Shown piece by piece: positions 15,762 through 23,868 of a stretch of 32,931 bases of DNA. The DNA comes from CAIQPO01 sp964648275 (GTDB lineage: Bacteria; Patescibacteriota; Microgenomatia; UBA1400; MFAQ01): contig CAZYOB010000011.1 of NCBI GenBank assembly GCA_964648275.1, positions 1 through 32,931 on the forward strand, in the 5' to 3' direction. The translations under genes were made by a program, and so were the position numbers. Within the stretch, counting starts at the first letter, position 1; each line of letters starts with the position of its first letter. The notes under the pieces were generated by a model. The model ran no database searches. It saw only the letters and a list, made by a program, of their open reading frames with translations, and had not been told where the DNA came from.

Positions 15762-17145
15762 GCCTTTTCGGACCCATCTCACCGTCCTCCAACAGGAAGG
15801 CTACTCTATCTCCAGGTTTCTGAGCTGGTGGCTCTCCCATCCCCTCACTTATTCCCTCTCATCAAAAAAAGGTCTGGTGAAAACTTCCAAGACAGGACTG
15901 ATAACAAAACTCAGCCTTCTTTATCTGGCTCTCATCAATTTCTCCCTCTTCTATTCTGGACAATTATTACTTCTCCTGATTCTTGACATGGTTCTCCTAT
16001 TGGCGCCCTTTCCCCTACTATTCTTATCGATCTTGTCTCTTATCCCCTACGAGAAAATTAATCGCTATCTCACGGTCGAGAGGGTCCGATCAGCAATCAC
16101 CTCTCACTCGAAACTTGACGTGATTGGTATCACCGGATCATATGGTAAGACCTCGGTCAAAGACTTCCTTTGCACCATCCTCCAACCATATGCACCAACT
16201 GTAAAAACTCCGGAAAGCTACAACACCGTTTTTGGCATTGCCAAAGTGGTGGACCTGGAGCTTCTCAGCAAAACTCGTTATTTTATTTGCGAAATGGGGG
16301 CATATATCCGTGGAGAAATCCGTGAACTTACTCGGATGGTTCCTCCACAATACGCTATTCTTACCGCCATTGGCAGTCAACACTTAGAGAGGTTCAAGTA
16401 TCTTACCAACACCACCCTCGCCAAATTCGAACTAATTGAGGCCGTTAAACCCTCCCATGCGCTAGTTAATTGGGACAATCCTTATATCAAGGAACACCTG
16501 TCACTGTCTAAACATAAAGGAACTCTTACCTACTCACTTACTGATCCCCAAGCCACCTTCTATACCCATTCTCACAAACTAACTCCCTCAGGTTTTTCTT
16601 TCAGCATTACCCACCAAGGGAAATCTCTCAGTTTCAACTCATCACTCTTTGGCACCAGCAATCTATACAACCTCACATCCGCCATCTCCATGGCCATCAT
16701 TCTGAAAGTTCCTTACCGGATCATCAAGGATCAGGTCGCTAAAATAAAATCCTCTCCTCACCGCCTTGAATTAAAAAGGTTCGGTAAAGCTATCCTGATA
16801 GATAATGCTTACAGCAGCAATGAAGAAGGTTTTACTTCCCTGATCAACGATCTGTCAAAGATCAAAGGTAAAAAGGTTCTGATCACTCCGGGGATTGTTG
16901 AACTGGGAAAACAAACTGCTCCTGTTCACCAAAAAATTGGCGCTCTCTGCTCGGGTGTTTTTGACAAAGTTATCCTTGTTGGCCGGTCGGAACGAACGAA
17001 CAATCTGGAAAGGGGAATTACCGGAAAATTAAAACACAACCTCTCCTATATCGAAAACTCCACCAACCTTTGGCCTCTCATTGAAGACCTGTCAAAAACG
17101 TATGACTGGATCTTGATCGAGAATGACCTACCTGATACTTTCTAA
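15754..17145 (+). CDS. Membrane-anchored MurF-like Mur ligase
   Basis: MurF adds D-Ala-D-Ala to the UDP-MurNAc-tripeptide. Motifs from residue ~128 onward: P-loop GITGSYGKTSVK, CEMGAYIRGEI, AIGSQHLERF, VNWDNPY, ILIDNAYSSNEEG and VLITPGIVELGKQ, all in MurF order. Unlike standard MurF, the first ~110 residues replace the usual UDP-binding domain and contain two hydrophobic stretches (about 50-72 and 73-100), which should tether the enzyme to the membrane. It could be the MurF of this organism or a relative acting on a lipid-linked or other peptide. The ATG at 15754 lies inside the end of the hydrolase gene. Its stop overlaps the ddl stop on the other strand by four bases. Confidence 0.85.
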   Translation: MLKPFRTHLTVLQQEGYSISRFLSWWLSHPLTYSLSSKKGLVKTSKTGLITKLSLLYLALINFSLFYSGQLLLLLILDMVLLLAPFPLLFLSILSLIPYEKINRYLTVERVRSAITSHSKLDVIGITGSYGKTSVKDFLCTILQPYAPTVKTPESYNTVFGIAKVVDLELLSKTRYFICEMGAYIRGEIRELTRMVPPQYAILTAIGSQHLERFKYLTNTTLAKFELIEAVKPSHALVNWDNPYIKEHLSLSKHKGTLTYSLTDPQATFYTHSHKLTPSGFSFSITHQGKSLSFNSSLFGTSNLYNLTSAISMAIILKVPYRIIKDQVAKIKSSPHRLELKRFGKAILIDNAYSSNEEGFTSLINDLSKIKGKKVLITPGIVELGKQTAPVHQKIGALCSGVFDKVILVGRSERTNNLERGITGKLKHNLSYIENSTNLWPLIEDLSKTYDWILIENDLPDTF

Positions 17146-18302
17146 GCCTTGCCTTTGACTCCCAACCTCCCCAAACCAGCCAATATATTGCTTTCAAATA
17201 CGGTCACTTTTTTCTGTTTTTCCTCCCAGGATTCTTCGGCCAGTTGAATTAACTTAGTCACCAGTTTCCCAAAAGGATATCCACTTCTTTCCCAAAGATA
17301 AAAAGATAGAGATCCGGGAATAGTATTGATCTCGTTAAAATAGACCTTTCCCTTCTCGTCGATAATAAAGTCCACCCTGGCCAATCCTTTCCCGTTTATT
17401 GCCCTGAATATGTTTCTCGACCATTTCTCGATCGTTGCCTGTTGTTCTTTAGTAATTGGAGCAGGGATCATCCTTTTTGCACTAGCCATTCCCTGAGTCT
17501 TACTACTGGAACTGGCGATGTATTTGTCTTTAAAAGATAATAATTTATCCTTGGTTACCGGTTGTTCGGTGACACTCACCTCATAAGGGCCGTTACCCAA
17601 TACCGAAATATTAACTTCCTTCTCCAAATCAATTCCATCCTCGACCAGCACCCTGTCATCATAATGAAAACCCACTTCAATAGCATCCCCCAACTCCGAA
17701 GGCTTTTCCACTCTGGTGATGCCGATGGTTGATCCCAACGTAGCCGGCTTAACGAATACTGGGAACTTCACCTCTTTCAAAACAGTTTTCAATTTACTTT
17801 CATTCCACCCCTCTCTTACTACTAACTTGTCAGGGGCGACGTTCATTCCCAACCCCTCGGCCACTCTCTTGGTCACATACTTATCCATACCGGCAGATCC
17901 GCCGAGGACTCCCGAAAAAACGTAGGGCAGGTTGGCCAACTCCAACAATCCTTGGATAGTTCCATCCTCACCATTACTTCCATGGAATACCGGAAAGACC
18001 ACATCTATCTGTACTCCGACCGGTGCAAAACCCAACAGGCCTTTTTGCATTAATCCCCAGCCTCTGTTTGCCGACAGAATCACCTGCTTTCCGGAAGATT
18101 TTACTTTTTCTAAATCTTTATAAAAATCTGGTTTAAGGTAATTTTCCCCACCCATGAACCACTCACCCTCTTTACTTATATACACCGGGATTACTTCAAA
18201 ACCCTCTCCCTTGAGGGCATTCATTGCCTGAACGGCGGAGATGATTGCCACCTCATGCTCCGGACTAACTCCACCATAAAGCACCATTATGTTTTTTTTC
18301 AC
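17142..18302 (-). CDS. ddl: D-alanine--D-alanine (or D-lactate) ligase
   Basis: This ATP-grasp enzyme of 386 aa makes the terminal dipeptide or depsipeptide of peptidoglycan. Landmarks: LYGGVSPEHEVAI (8-20), VFHGSNGEDGTIQGLLEL, VKPATLGSTIGITRV (184-198), ARVDFIID and FNEINTIPG (322-330). In the omega loop SFKDKY, Phe257 aligns by eye with Tyr216 of E. coli DdlB; Phe there marks D-Ala-D-Lac ligases of Leuconostoc and lactobacilli. The start is GTG at 18302, directly after an AT-only hairpin and without SD. Ddl, MurA and MurB form one run. It converges on the MurF-like gene with a four-base overlap of stops and no terminator. Confidence 0.95.
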   Translation of the reverse strand: MKKNIMVLYGGVSPEHEVAIISAVQAMNALKGEGFEVIPVYISKEGEWFMGGENYLKPDFYKDLEKVKSSGKQVILSANRGWGLMQKGLLGFAPVGVQIDVVFPVFHGSNGEDGTIQGLLELANLPYVFSGVLGGSAGMDKYVTKRVAEGLGMNVAPDKLVVREGWNESKLKTVLKEVKFPVFVKPATLGSTIGITRVEKPSELGDAIEVGFHYDDRVLVEDGIDLEKEVNISVLGNGPYEVSVTEQPVTKDKLLSFKDKYIASSSSKTQGMASAKRMIPAPITKEQQATIEKWSRNIFRAINGKGLARVDFIIDEKGKVYFNEINTIPGSLSFYLWERSGYPFGKLVTKLIQLAEESWEEKQKKVTVFESNILAGLGRLGVKGKA

Positions 18303-18326
18303 AAAAATATTCTAATTAATATTTTT
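18303..18326 (-). other. AT-only hairpin touching the ddl start codon
   Basis: AAAAATATT / AATATTTTT pair as nine A-T pairs around a six-base loop, ending one base before the GTG of ddl. It is too weak and lacks the GC core of a terminator. It might modulate initiation in a temperature-dependent way, but this is only a suggestion. Confidence 0.3.
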
Positions 18327-18338
18327 CTCATTGACTAT

Positions 18339-19676
18339 CTACTTTCCCACCGACAAAACCTCCGGTACGACTTCAATTTCTGCCCCCAAGGAACGATAGA
18401 CCTCAAAAATATTCGGATATCGGCGTCTTAAAATGTCGACCCCGTAGATAGTGGTTGTCACTTTGTCCGCGAGGGCTGCCAGAAAAATTGCTTTGCAAGC
18501 CTGTATTACGGATGGAGTTGTCACTGACCCACCCTTAAATTTGACCGGCCCATTAACAATTATTCTCTGGGGATCCATCATCAGAATATCCGCCCCCATT
18601 GAGTTCAATTCTCTAACATAATCCAGACCACTCTCATACATCCAATTCATCAATAGTAGCCGCCCTCTGGACTTACTCGCTAGCACGGCAATCGGAGGAA
18701 TTGCATCCACCGGGAAACCTGGCCATGGCCTTGGGTATAGTTTTGGTAGATTGGGAGCACCCATAGGGAACCCCTGTTTCCTTACATCTACTTCTAATCC
18801 ACCCTTACCCACACTCACCAACAAGTCATCTCCCTCTCTGTCGATCTTAATATTGAACATTTCATACCAGTTGATCATCCCGTCTACGATATCGGGAATA
18901 TTTGCCCCTCTGATTCGAACGTGTCCGTCTGTTACCGCCACAGCCACGATCATCCCGGCAATGTCAATAAAATCAGGACGTGGTAAGAAATCGGCTTTTT
19001 TGTGAACAGTCGTTCCTTTTATTGTTACTCTGTTAGAACCTGCTCCCTCAACTTTCGCTCCCATGTCTGTTAAAAGCCTCAAGACGTCTACCACATGAGG
19101 TTCACAGGCAGCATCGATAATCTCAACCTCAGCCCTTATTCCTGCCGCATACATCGCCAGATTTTCGGTTGCAGTCACAGAGGCTTCGGTCTGCCATACA
19201 CGGTACTTTTCTTTCAATTTCTTCGGCGCTTCAAAATGCACCAAAGCTCCCTGACAGGAAATTTTTACTCCTACCTTGCTTAACACATCTGTGTGAGCCT
19301 CTATTGATCGCATCCCCAACTCACAACCTCCTGGAAGGGGCACTATTGCCTTCCCAAAACGAGCAAGTAAAGGCCCAACAAACATCAGTGACCCCCTGAA
19401 CTGCCCTCCTATTTTTTCATCGACAGTATATGAATGCAGCCCTCTACAATTTATGGTTACGTTGCCCAATCCAGACTCCTTTACCTCTGCCCCTAACTGT
19501 TTCATCAACTCCAGGATCTTCTCCACGTCGGAAGTTGCCGGGACATTTTTGAATACTACCTCTTTGTCTGACAACATTGCGGCAGGCAACGCCGCCACGA
19601 TTGAATTCTTATTCGGAATTGGTGATATTTCACCTCTCAGCTTATTTCCACCCGTAACCTTAATAGTTCCACTCAT
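18339..19676 (-). CDS. murA: UDP-N-acetylglucosamine 1-carboxyvinyltransferase (MurA), divergent
   Basis: MurA transfers enolpyruvate from PEP to UDP-GlcNAc, the first committed step of peptidoglycan synthesis. It is 445 aa with the inside-out beta-alpha barrel pattern. Conserved: Lys23-Asn24 (PNKNS), Arg94, Cys118 in PGGCELGMR (the fosfomycin target), Arg123, Asp324 in PGFPVD and an Arg before Tyr420. By eye, the motifs equivalent to E. coli Arg331 (ENRF) and Asp369/Arg371 (DLRAS) are replaced by ESGL (348-351) and SVIQA (389-393). It is therefore a divergent MurA or a close relative. A TACAAT box lies seven bases before the ATG and no SD is seen. Confidence 0.9.
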   Translation of the reverse strand: MSGTIKVTGGNKLRGEISPIPNKNSIVAALPAAMLSDKEVVFKNVPATSDVEKILELMKQLGAEVKESGLGNVTINCRGLHSYTVDEKIGGQFRGSLMFVGPLLARFGKAIVPLPGGCELGMRSIEAHTDVLSKVGVKISCQGALVHFEAPKKLKEKYRVWQTEASVTATENLAMYAAGIRAEVEIIDAACEPHVVDVLRLLTDMGAKVEGAGSNRVTIKGTTVHKKADFLPRPDFIDIAGMIVAVAVTDGHVRIRGANIPDIVDGMINWYEMFNIKIDREGDDLLVSVGKGGLEVDVRKQGFPMGAPNLPKLYPRPWPGFPVDAIPPIAVLASKSRGRLLLMNWMYESGLDYVRELNSMGADILMMDPQRIIVNGPVKFKGGSVTTPSVIQACKAIFLAALADKVTTTIYGVDILRRRYPNIFEVYRSLGAEIEVVPEVLSVGK

Positions 19677-19725
19677 TCGTCTGATTGTACTAAAACGCCT
19701 CTTAACATGCTTGTGTATTCATAAT

Positions 19726-20775
19726 TTAAAACTCTCCCAATAATACAATTTCTGATTCTAGATCTATACCTAACTCCTCTTTAGCTCGCCTGACAATTTC
19801 ATCTTTTACCGCCAGGTAGTCTTTAGCACTAGCTTCCCCCGTATTAATAATAAAATTATGATGCGATTCGGATATCATCGCCCCTCCTACTCTGAATCCG
19901 GACATTTTCAACACATGCTCGATCAGATATCCCGCCGATGAGGTTGGATATCCAAGGTTTTCCTGATCAATATCAGAAATATTTTTGAACACACATCCTG
20001 CCGACCGGGAAGGCTGGATGGCTTTCCTCCTTGCCCATTCACGCGCCACCGCTCCTGCTCGACTCTTATCCCCCAAAAACAGATCAAGCACAACTTCCGT
20101 GATTATTTCACCTGTTTTGTGGAATCTCGAAGTGTCATATCCCATTGCCAATTCACTTGCAGACAGAGTTTTAATTTCCCCATCTTTGTTCAAGATCGAA
20201 ACGCGCTCTAATACCTCACCGATCGTATGGGTTCCTCCATGAATGTTGTTATAGATCGCTCCACCGATTGTCCCAGGGATTCGTGCAAACCACTGCAATC
20301 CAGTGATCCCCTGATCAATCAGCCTGGCCATACTTCCCTGCAAACTGACCCCGCTATCCATCACTACCTCAATTCTCTCCTCATCCCACTCATCATAATT
20401 CAGATCTGCAAATTCGTATTTGAATGTTCCTTTCTCCAGATCGCTTTGCCATCTGGTCTCAACGACTTTTTCAGGATACGCCTCAGCCCTTTTTCTTTTC
20501 TTGCCCACGGATATCCTATTACTGAAGTTCTTTACCACCAAACCTTTAACTCCCCTGTCTCCCACCAAAATATTACTACCTCCTCCAATCACTGTGACCT
20601 GAATTCCCAAGTTCCTCGCCAGACGAACAGCTCCGATCAACTCTCCTGTGCTTTCTGCTTTGAAAAATAATTCTGCCTTTCCCCCTACACCTAAAGTGGT
20701 GTGATGCGACAAACTCTCATCCCTTTTGATCCTGTCTTCTCCAAGTGCTTTGATTAATGTGTTCAAATTACTCAA
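19726..20775 (-). CDS. murB: UDP-N-acetylenolpyruvoylglucosamine reductase
   Basis: This FAD-dependent reductase follows MurA in making UDP-MurNAc. The FAD-binding domain has HTTLGVGGKAELFF and VIGGGSNILVGDRG (62-75). PGTIGGAIYNN (168-177) and SAGCVFKN (258-265) follow, and the substrate domain ends with SESHHNFIIN. The proton donor position (Ser229 in E. coli) is Cys261, a substitution seen in other MurBs. A charged insertion of about 40 residues (~90-130, including KKRKRAEAYPEK) interrupts the FAD domain. The start is TTG at 20775; there is no in-frame ATG before the conserved part. The gene lies between RSH and murA in the same direction. Confidence 0.96.
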   Translation of the reverse strand: MSNLNTLIKALGEDRIKRDESLSHHTTLGVGGKAELFFKAESTGELIGAVRLARNLGIQVTVIGGGSNILVGDRGVKGLVVKNFSNRISVGKKRKRAEAYPEKVVETRWQSDLEKGTFKYEFADLNYDEWDEERIEVVMDSGVSLQGSMARLIDQGITGLQWFARIPGTIGGAIYNNIHGGTHTIGEVLERVSILNKDGEIKTLSASELAMGYDTSRFHKTGEIITEVVLDLFLGDKSRAGAVAREWARRKAIQPSRSAGCVFKNISDIDQENLGYPTSSAGYLIEHVLKMSGFRVGGAMISESHHNFIINTGEASAKDYLAVKDEIVRRAKEELGIDLESEIVLLGEF

Positions 20776-20803
20776 CCATATATATTTTACCAGTCTGTCA
20801 AGT

Positions 20804-22600
20804 TCAAGCTATCTCCCACTCAATAAAGCTCTCACCGACTTCTTGTTCGATCTTTTTTTTACCTTCGTAACCCACGATCATCAGTACCCTCATTTCATAA
20901 CGCTCTTGTTCGTCAACAGTCTCCACCCTTCTTCTAACATCGCCTCCATTCCTGGCGATTATTCTCGCCAAATTTTCGGAAACACCAATTTCATTTTCAC
21001 CCTTCACTCTAACAGTTGAATACAAACCCATTACTACCCCCAAATCCGTTAATTTTTTCTTGACGATCTCAACGTCCAAGCCAAAGGCCATTTTATAGTA
21101 AAGGCTTTCAATTCCGTTCCAGCATCCTAGATCTATTAATAGTTTATTCAACACCCCTTCTGGAAGGTCTTCCAGCTCCAACACCCCGCGCTCTTTCAGC
21201 ACCATCTCGGCCAACATCTCCTTCCCCCTCTCAACTACCCCATCCCTCTCGCTCTTAGTCTTCTGCAACTCAATCATTCTTCTTGTCTCAACATTGCAGT
21301 AACTTAGCCACTCTGTTCTGGGGCTTGTTTGATGTATGTCTGTGATTACTTCAACCAAACTAGCGTTCCCTACAACATCAGATAGGTCTTTGATCTCACC
21401 ATCTACTCGAAGCGCCACAGCCTTCAATCCTAACAATGGATTTATTTTGTATGCCAGATCAATTCCTCTGGCGGTAGGCTCCAAGAAAACCAATTCCCGT
21501 TTTGGAGTAAAGACCACCTTTCTGCTAAATTTTTCTGGATCTTCAGAATGTGTTTGTCTTGACAAACGAAGGACTCCCCAATTATTGAAATTCTCTCTTT
21601 CTTTGGTAGTAAAGGCTATTTCTATACATCCTTCGGTAAACTTATACGTATCATGGATTGCGCTGTAACCGTTCATCGCCGGTTCCGCCAGATAGTCATC
21701 ATGCCGATTTTTCTCCAAAGCTTCTCCGTAATACAGCCTTAACAACCCCATCGCCAAATAGCAGTCTGCCAGATCTTCTTCTTTATCGACCAGCACTCTA
21801 AAACTGACAACATCGGTTATTTCCTCAAAGCTTCTTGGACGCCCATCTTCTCTGAGAACTGTCATTCTTTGTTTTTCTGCCAATTCATAATAACCACCAA
21901 CTTGGTGCTCAACTACCACATTCAATCCCGCTCCTTTCAAAACCTGCTCTAACTCAAGTGTTTCCCTTTCCATAAAATCCGCCTTCAATCGCGGATCATT
22001 ATCAATTAGTTCCTTAACTTCAGAAAATCTTCGAGGATCTGTATAGGAGAATGCTATGTCCGCAAGATAGTTTTTTACCTGCCACATTCCGAACGATTCG
22101 GCTAAAGGTGCATAAACATCAAGAGTCTCTTTGGCATTCTTTCTCTGACTTGAAGGAGGCATTTTCTCCATAGTCAACATGTTATGCAGCCTATCGGCCA
22201 GCTTGATCAGTGCCACTCCCGGTTCAATTAAACTTTCACTGGTAACTTTCTTTAGAGTTTCAAAGTCTGATCCAAATTTCGTCACTCCACTCACCAAATG
22301 GGCCACTCTCTCCCCAAAATATAATGTGATCGTGTCCAAATTCAAGTCATCGGCATGATCCTCTACCGTATCGTGCAATAAACCGGCAACGATCTCATCT
22401 TCATCTGCACCCCAGGCCTCCAAAATACTTGCTACTGCCACACAGTGATTAAGATATGGCTCTCCTGTTGTCTTCCTCCTATCTTCCTTATGGACCTCTG
22501 CCGCCATCGCCAATGCCATCATCACCCTATCGCTCTTACCTAAAAAAGCTTCCGATTCTTTTACAAAATCAACGCCTGGACGAATTTCTGCCCAAAACAT
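20804..22600 (-). CDS. RelA/SpoT homologue, probably hydrolase-biased
   Basis: RSH enzymes make and break the alarmone (p)ppGpp. The N-terminal HD hydrolase domain is intact: His52, His76-Asp77 with Glu80-Asp81 (HDTVED) and Asp136 in KLADRLHNM. The synthetase region (~228-345) keeps Asp263, NGYSAIH and Glu327, but the basic ATP-binding stretch (usually R-x-KH-x-YSI-x-x-K) reads EHQVGGYYELAEKQ and the usual EIQIRT reads EIAFTT. Synthesis may be lost. A TGS domain follows at ~365-425 and an ACT-like region at the C-terminus. The protein is 598 aa, shorter than the usual ~720. It sits between a peptidase and murB. Confidence 0.92.
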   Translation of the reverse strand: MFWAEIRPGVDFVKESEAFLGKSDRVMMALAMAAEVHKEDRRKTTGEPYLNHCVAVASILEAWGADEDEIVAGLLHDTVEDHADDLNLDTITLYFGERVAHLVSGVTKFGSDFETLKKVTSESLIEPGVALIKLADRLHNMLTMEKMPPSSQRKNAKETLDVYAPLAESFGMWQVKNYLADIAFSYTDPRRFSEVKELIDNDPRLKADFMERETLELEQVLKGAGLNVVVEHQVGGYYELAEKQRMTVLREDGRPRSFEEITDVVSFRVLVDKEEDLADCYLAMGLLRLYYGEALEKNRHDDYLAEPAMNGYSAIHDTYKFTEGCIEIAFTTKERENFNNWGVLRLSRQTHSEDPEKFSRKVVFTPKRELVFLEPTARGIDLAYKINPLLGLKAVALRVDGEIKDLSDVVGNASLVEVITDIHQTSPRTEWLSYCNVETRRMIELQKTKSERDGVVERGKEMLAEMVLKERGVLELEDLPEGVLNKLLIDLGCWNGIESLYYKMAFGLDVEIVKKKLTDLGVVMGLYSTVRVKGENEIGVSENLARIIARNGGDVRRRVETVDEQERYEMRVLMIVGYEGKKKIEQEVGESFIEWEIA

Positions 22601-22620
22601 ACCATATTCTACACCTGAGC

Positions 22621-23700
22621 CTATTCAACCAGTCTTTTAACCACTTTTGCCAAGCTTTTAAGCTCGTCAACAGTTATTTCCTCGTCAACCGAATGTGAAT
22701 CTCTCCCACCATCGACAATATTCAAGACTTTGAGCCCCATGCGATTAAAAATATTTGCATCACTGCAACCCCAGACCTTTAACAGGCCTGGTTCAAGGTT
22801 GATTTTGGATAACTTCCCCATTGTCTCAAGTAAAAACTTATCTTTTACCGAAAATTCATATCCATAGTTTTCTCTGGTGACTGCTGTTTCCACTTCAATA
22901 TCTTTATCCTTCGCCTCACTTTCAAAAGTGTCAAAGATCTCCTTGGTCACCCTTTCAAGCTCACTTTCATCGTGGCTTCTCACTTCTCCAACGACTTCCA
23001 CGTCTCCTGGAATTACATTAATTCCGGTACCAGCAGTCACCAAACCCAGATTGACCAAAGTTCTTCCATTCACTCTTCCCAGATTGGTCTTAGTCATTGC
23101 GGCTGCTAGAACTGGTAAAACATTTGTTCCCAACTCAGGATCCATGGCATGAGAAGATCTGCCTGTTAACCAAATTTCAAGTTTGTTATAGTAGGGAGCG
23201 GAGATTTCAATGTCTCCTATATCACCGTCTGAGGCATCAAACACATACCCCTTCTTCGCCCTCAGTTTTTCATATTCTAAACCCAAAGCCCCTCTGCTTC
23301 CGGCTTCTTCCCCCACAGTGAACACCAGATCGATCGGATGATTTTTTTTAAATCCATCCTTAAAGAATATTCTCAAAACCTCCAATATCGCTGCAATCGC
23401 CCCCTTATTATCCGCCCCCAAAATAGTATTACCTTTGGAATGGATCCTCCCATCGGGCTCGACAACAGGCTCAATTCCATTCCCTGGCTCCACAGTATCC
23501 AAATGGGCGTTAAGAAACAAAACTTCCTTTCTCATGTCTCCGCTTACATGAGCAATTACATTACCGATCACATCCATTTCACTGTTAATACCTAAGATAG
23601 CTAATTTTCCCATCACGAACTTAGCCATATTCAGCTCAAATCCTGTTGGGCTATCAATTTTAACTAAATCAATAAATGTATCTTTTATTTGGTTAAACAT
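22621..23700 (-). CDS. M20-family metallopeptidase, PepT-like
   Basis: A two-zinc M20 peptidase of 359 aa. Zinc and catalytic motifs: LNAHLDTVEPG, LGADNKGAIAA, TVGEEAGSRG (catalytic Glu), DASDGD and a C-terminal DSHSVDEEI. The dimerisation domain contains RSSHAMDPELGTNVLPVLA. It is closest to the peptidase-T group of aminotripeptidases. It should be cytoplasmic and recycle small peptides. The ATG at 23700 is preferred over a TTG at 23715. It has no SD and follows the U-run of an attenuator by only a few bases, so its expression should depend on read-through. RSH starts 20 bases after its stop. Confidence 0.93.
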   Translation of the reverse strand: MFNQIKDTFIDLVKIDSPTGFELNMAKFVMGKLAILGINSEMDVIGNVIAHVSGDMRKEVLFLNAHLDTVEPGNGIEPVVEPDGRIHSKGNTILGADNKGAIAAILEVLRIFFKDGFKKNHPIDLVFTVGEEAGSRGALGLEYEKLRAKKGYVFDASDGDIGDIEISAPYYNKLEIWLTGRSSHAMDPELGTNVLPVLAAAMTKTNLGRVNGRTLVNLGLVTAGTGINVIPGDVEVVGEVRSHDESELERVTKEIFDTFESEAKDKDIEVETAVTRENYGYEFSVKDKFLLETMGKLSKINLEPGLLKVWGCSDANIFNRMGLKVLNIVDGGRDSHSVDEEITVDELKSLAKVVKRLVE

Positions 23701-23710
23701 AGGTTTTAAA

Positions 23711-23740
23711 AACAAAAAACTCCCTAATCGGGAGGTTTTA
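23711..23740 (-). terminator. Attenuator terminator before the PepT-like gene
   Basis: The RNA from 23740 to 23720 forms AAAA-C-CUCCC / GGGAG-UUUU (nine pairs with one bulged C) around loop GAUUA, followed by a U6-G-U run. It lies between the M20 peptidase gene upstream and the start codon at 23700. Confidence 0.8.
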
Positions 23741-23766
23741 ACCGTGTGTTTCGAGCGAAAACTACA

Positions 23767-23829
23767 TTAAAAACCTCCCCATATTGGAAGGAAAGGTTTC
23801 GGCTTGGCGCGCTTAATAACTAGTTTCAT
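23767..23829 (-). CDS. Attenuator leader peptide (20 aa)
   Basis: ATG at 23829 opens a 20-codon frame, MKLVIKRAKPKPFLPIWGGF. It starts about four bases after the transcript start predicted from TTGAAG-17-TATACT. Codons 11-14 (AAA CCT TTC C) form strand 1 and codons 17-20 (GG GGA GGT TT) form strand 2 of a four-strand attenuator. AAACCUUUCC pairs with GGGGAGGUUU (ten pairs, two G-U); alternatively GGGAGGUUUU (strand 2) pairs ten for ten with AAAACCUCCC (strand 3, 23739-23730), which blocks the terminator. The stall codon is unclear: Lys (4) and Pro (3) are enriched; Trp occurs once. Confidence 0.7.
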   Translation of the reverse strand: MKLVIKRAKPKPFLPIWGGF

Positions 23830-23839
23830 ACTATCCTCT

Positions 23840-23868
23840 AGTATACAGCACGCCACCTAGTCCTTCAA
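23840..23868 (-). promoter_or_regulatory. Promoter for the attenuated PepT-RSH-mur unit
   Basis: On the minus strand TTGAAG (23868-23863), 17 bases, TATACT (23845-23840); +1 near 23833. It overlaps the 3' end of the upstream M20 gene. Together with the leader peptide it makes a stand-alone regulated entry into the downstream genes. Confidence 0.62.
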
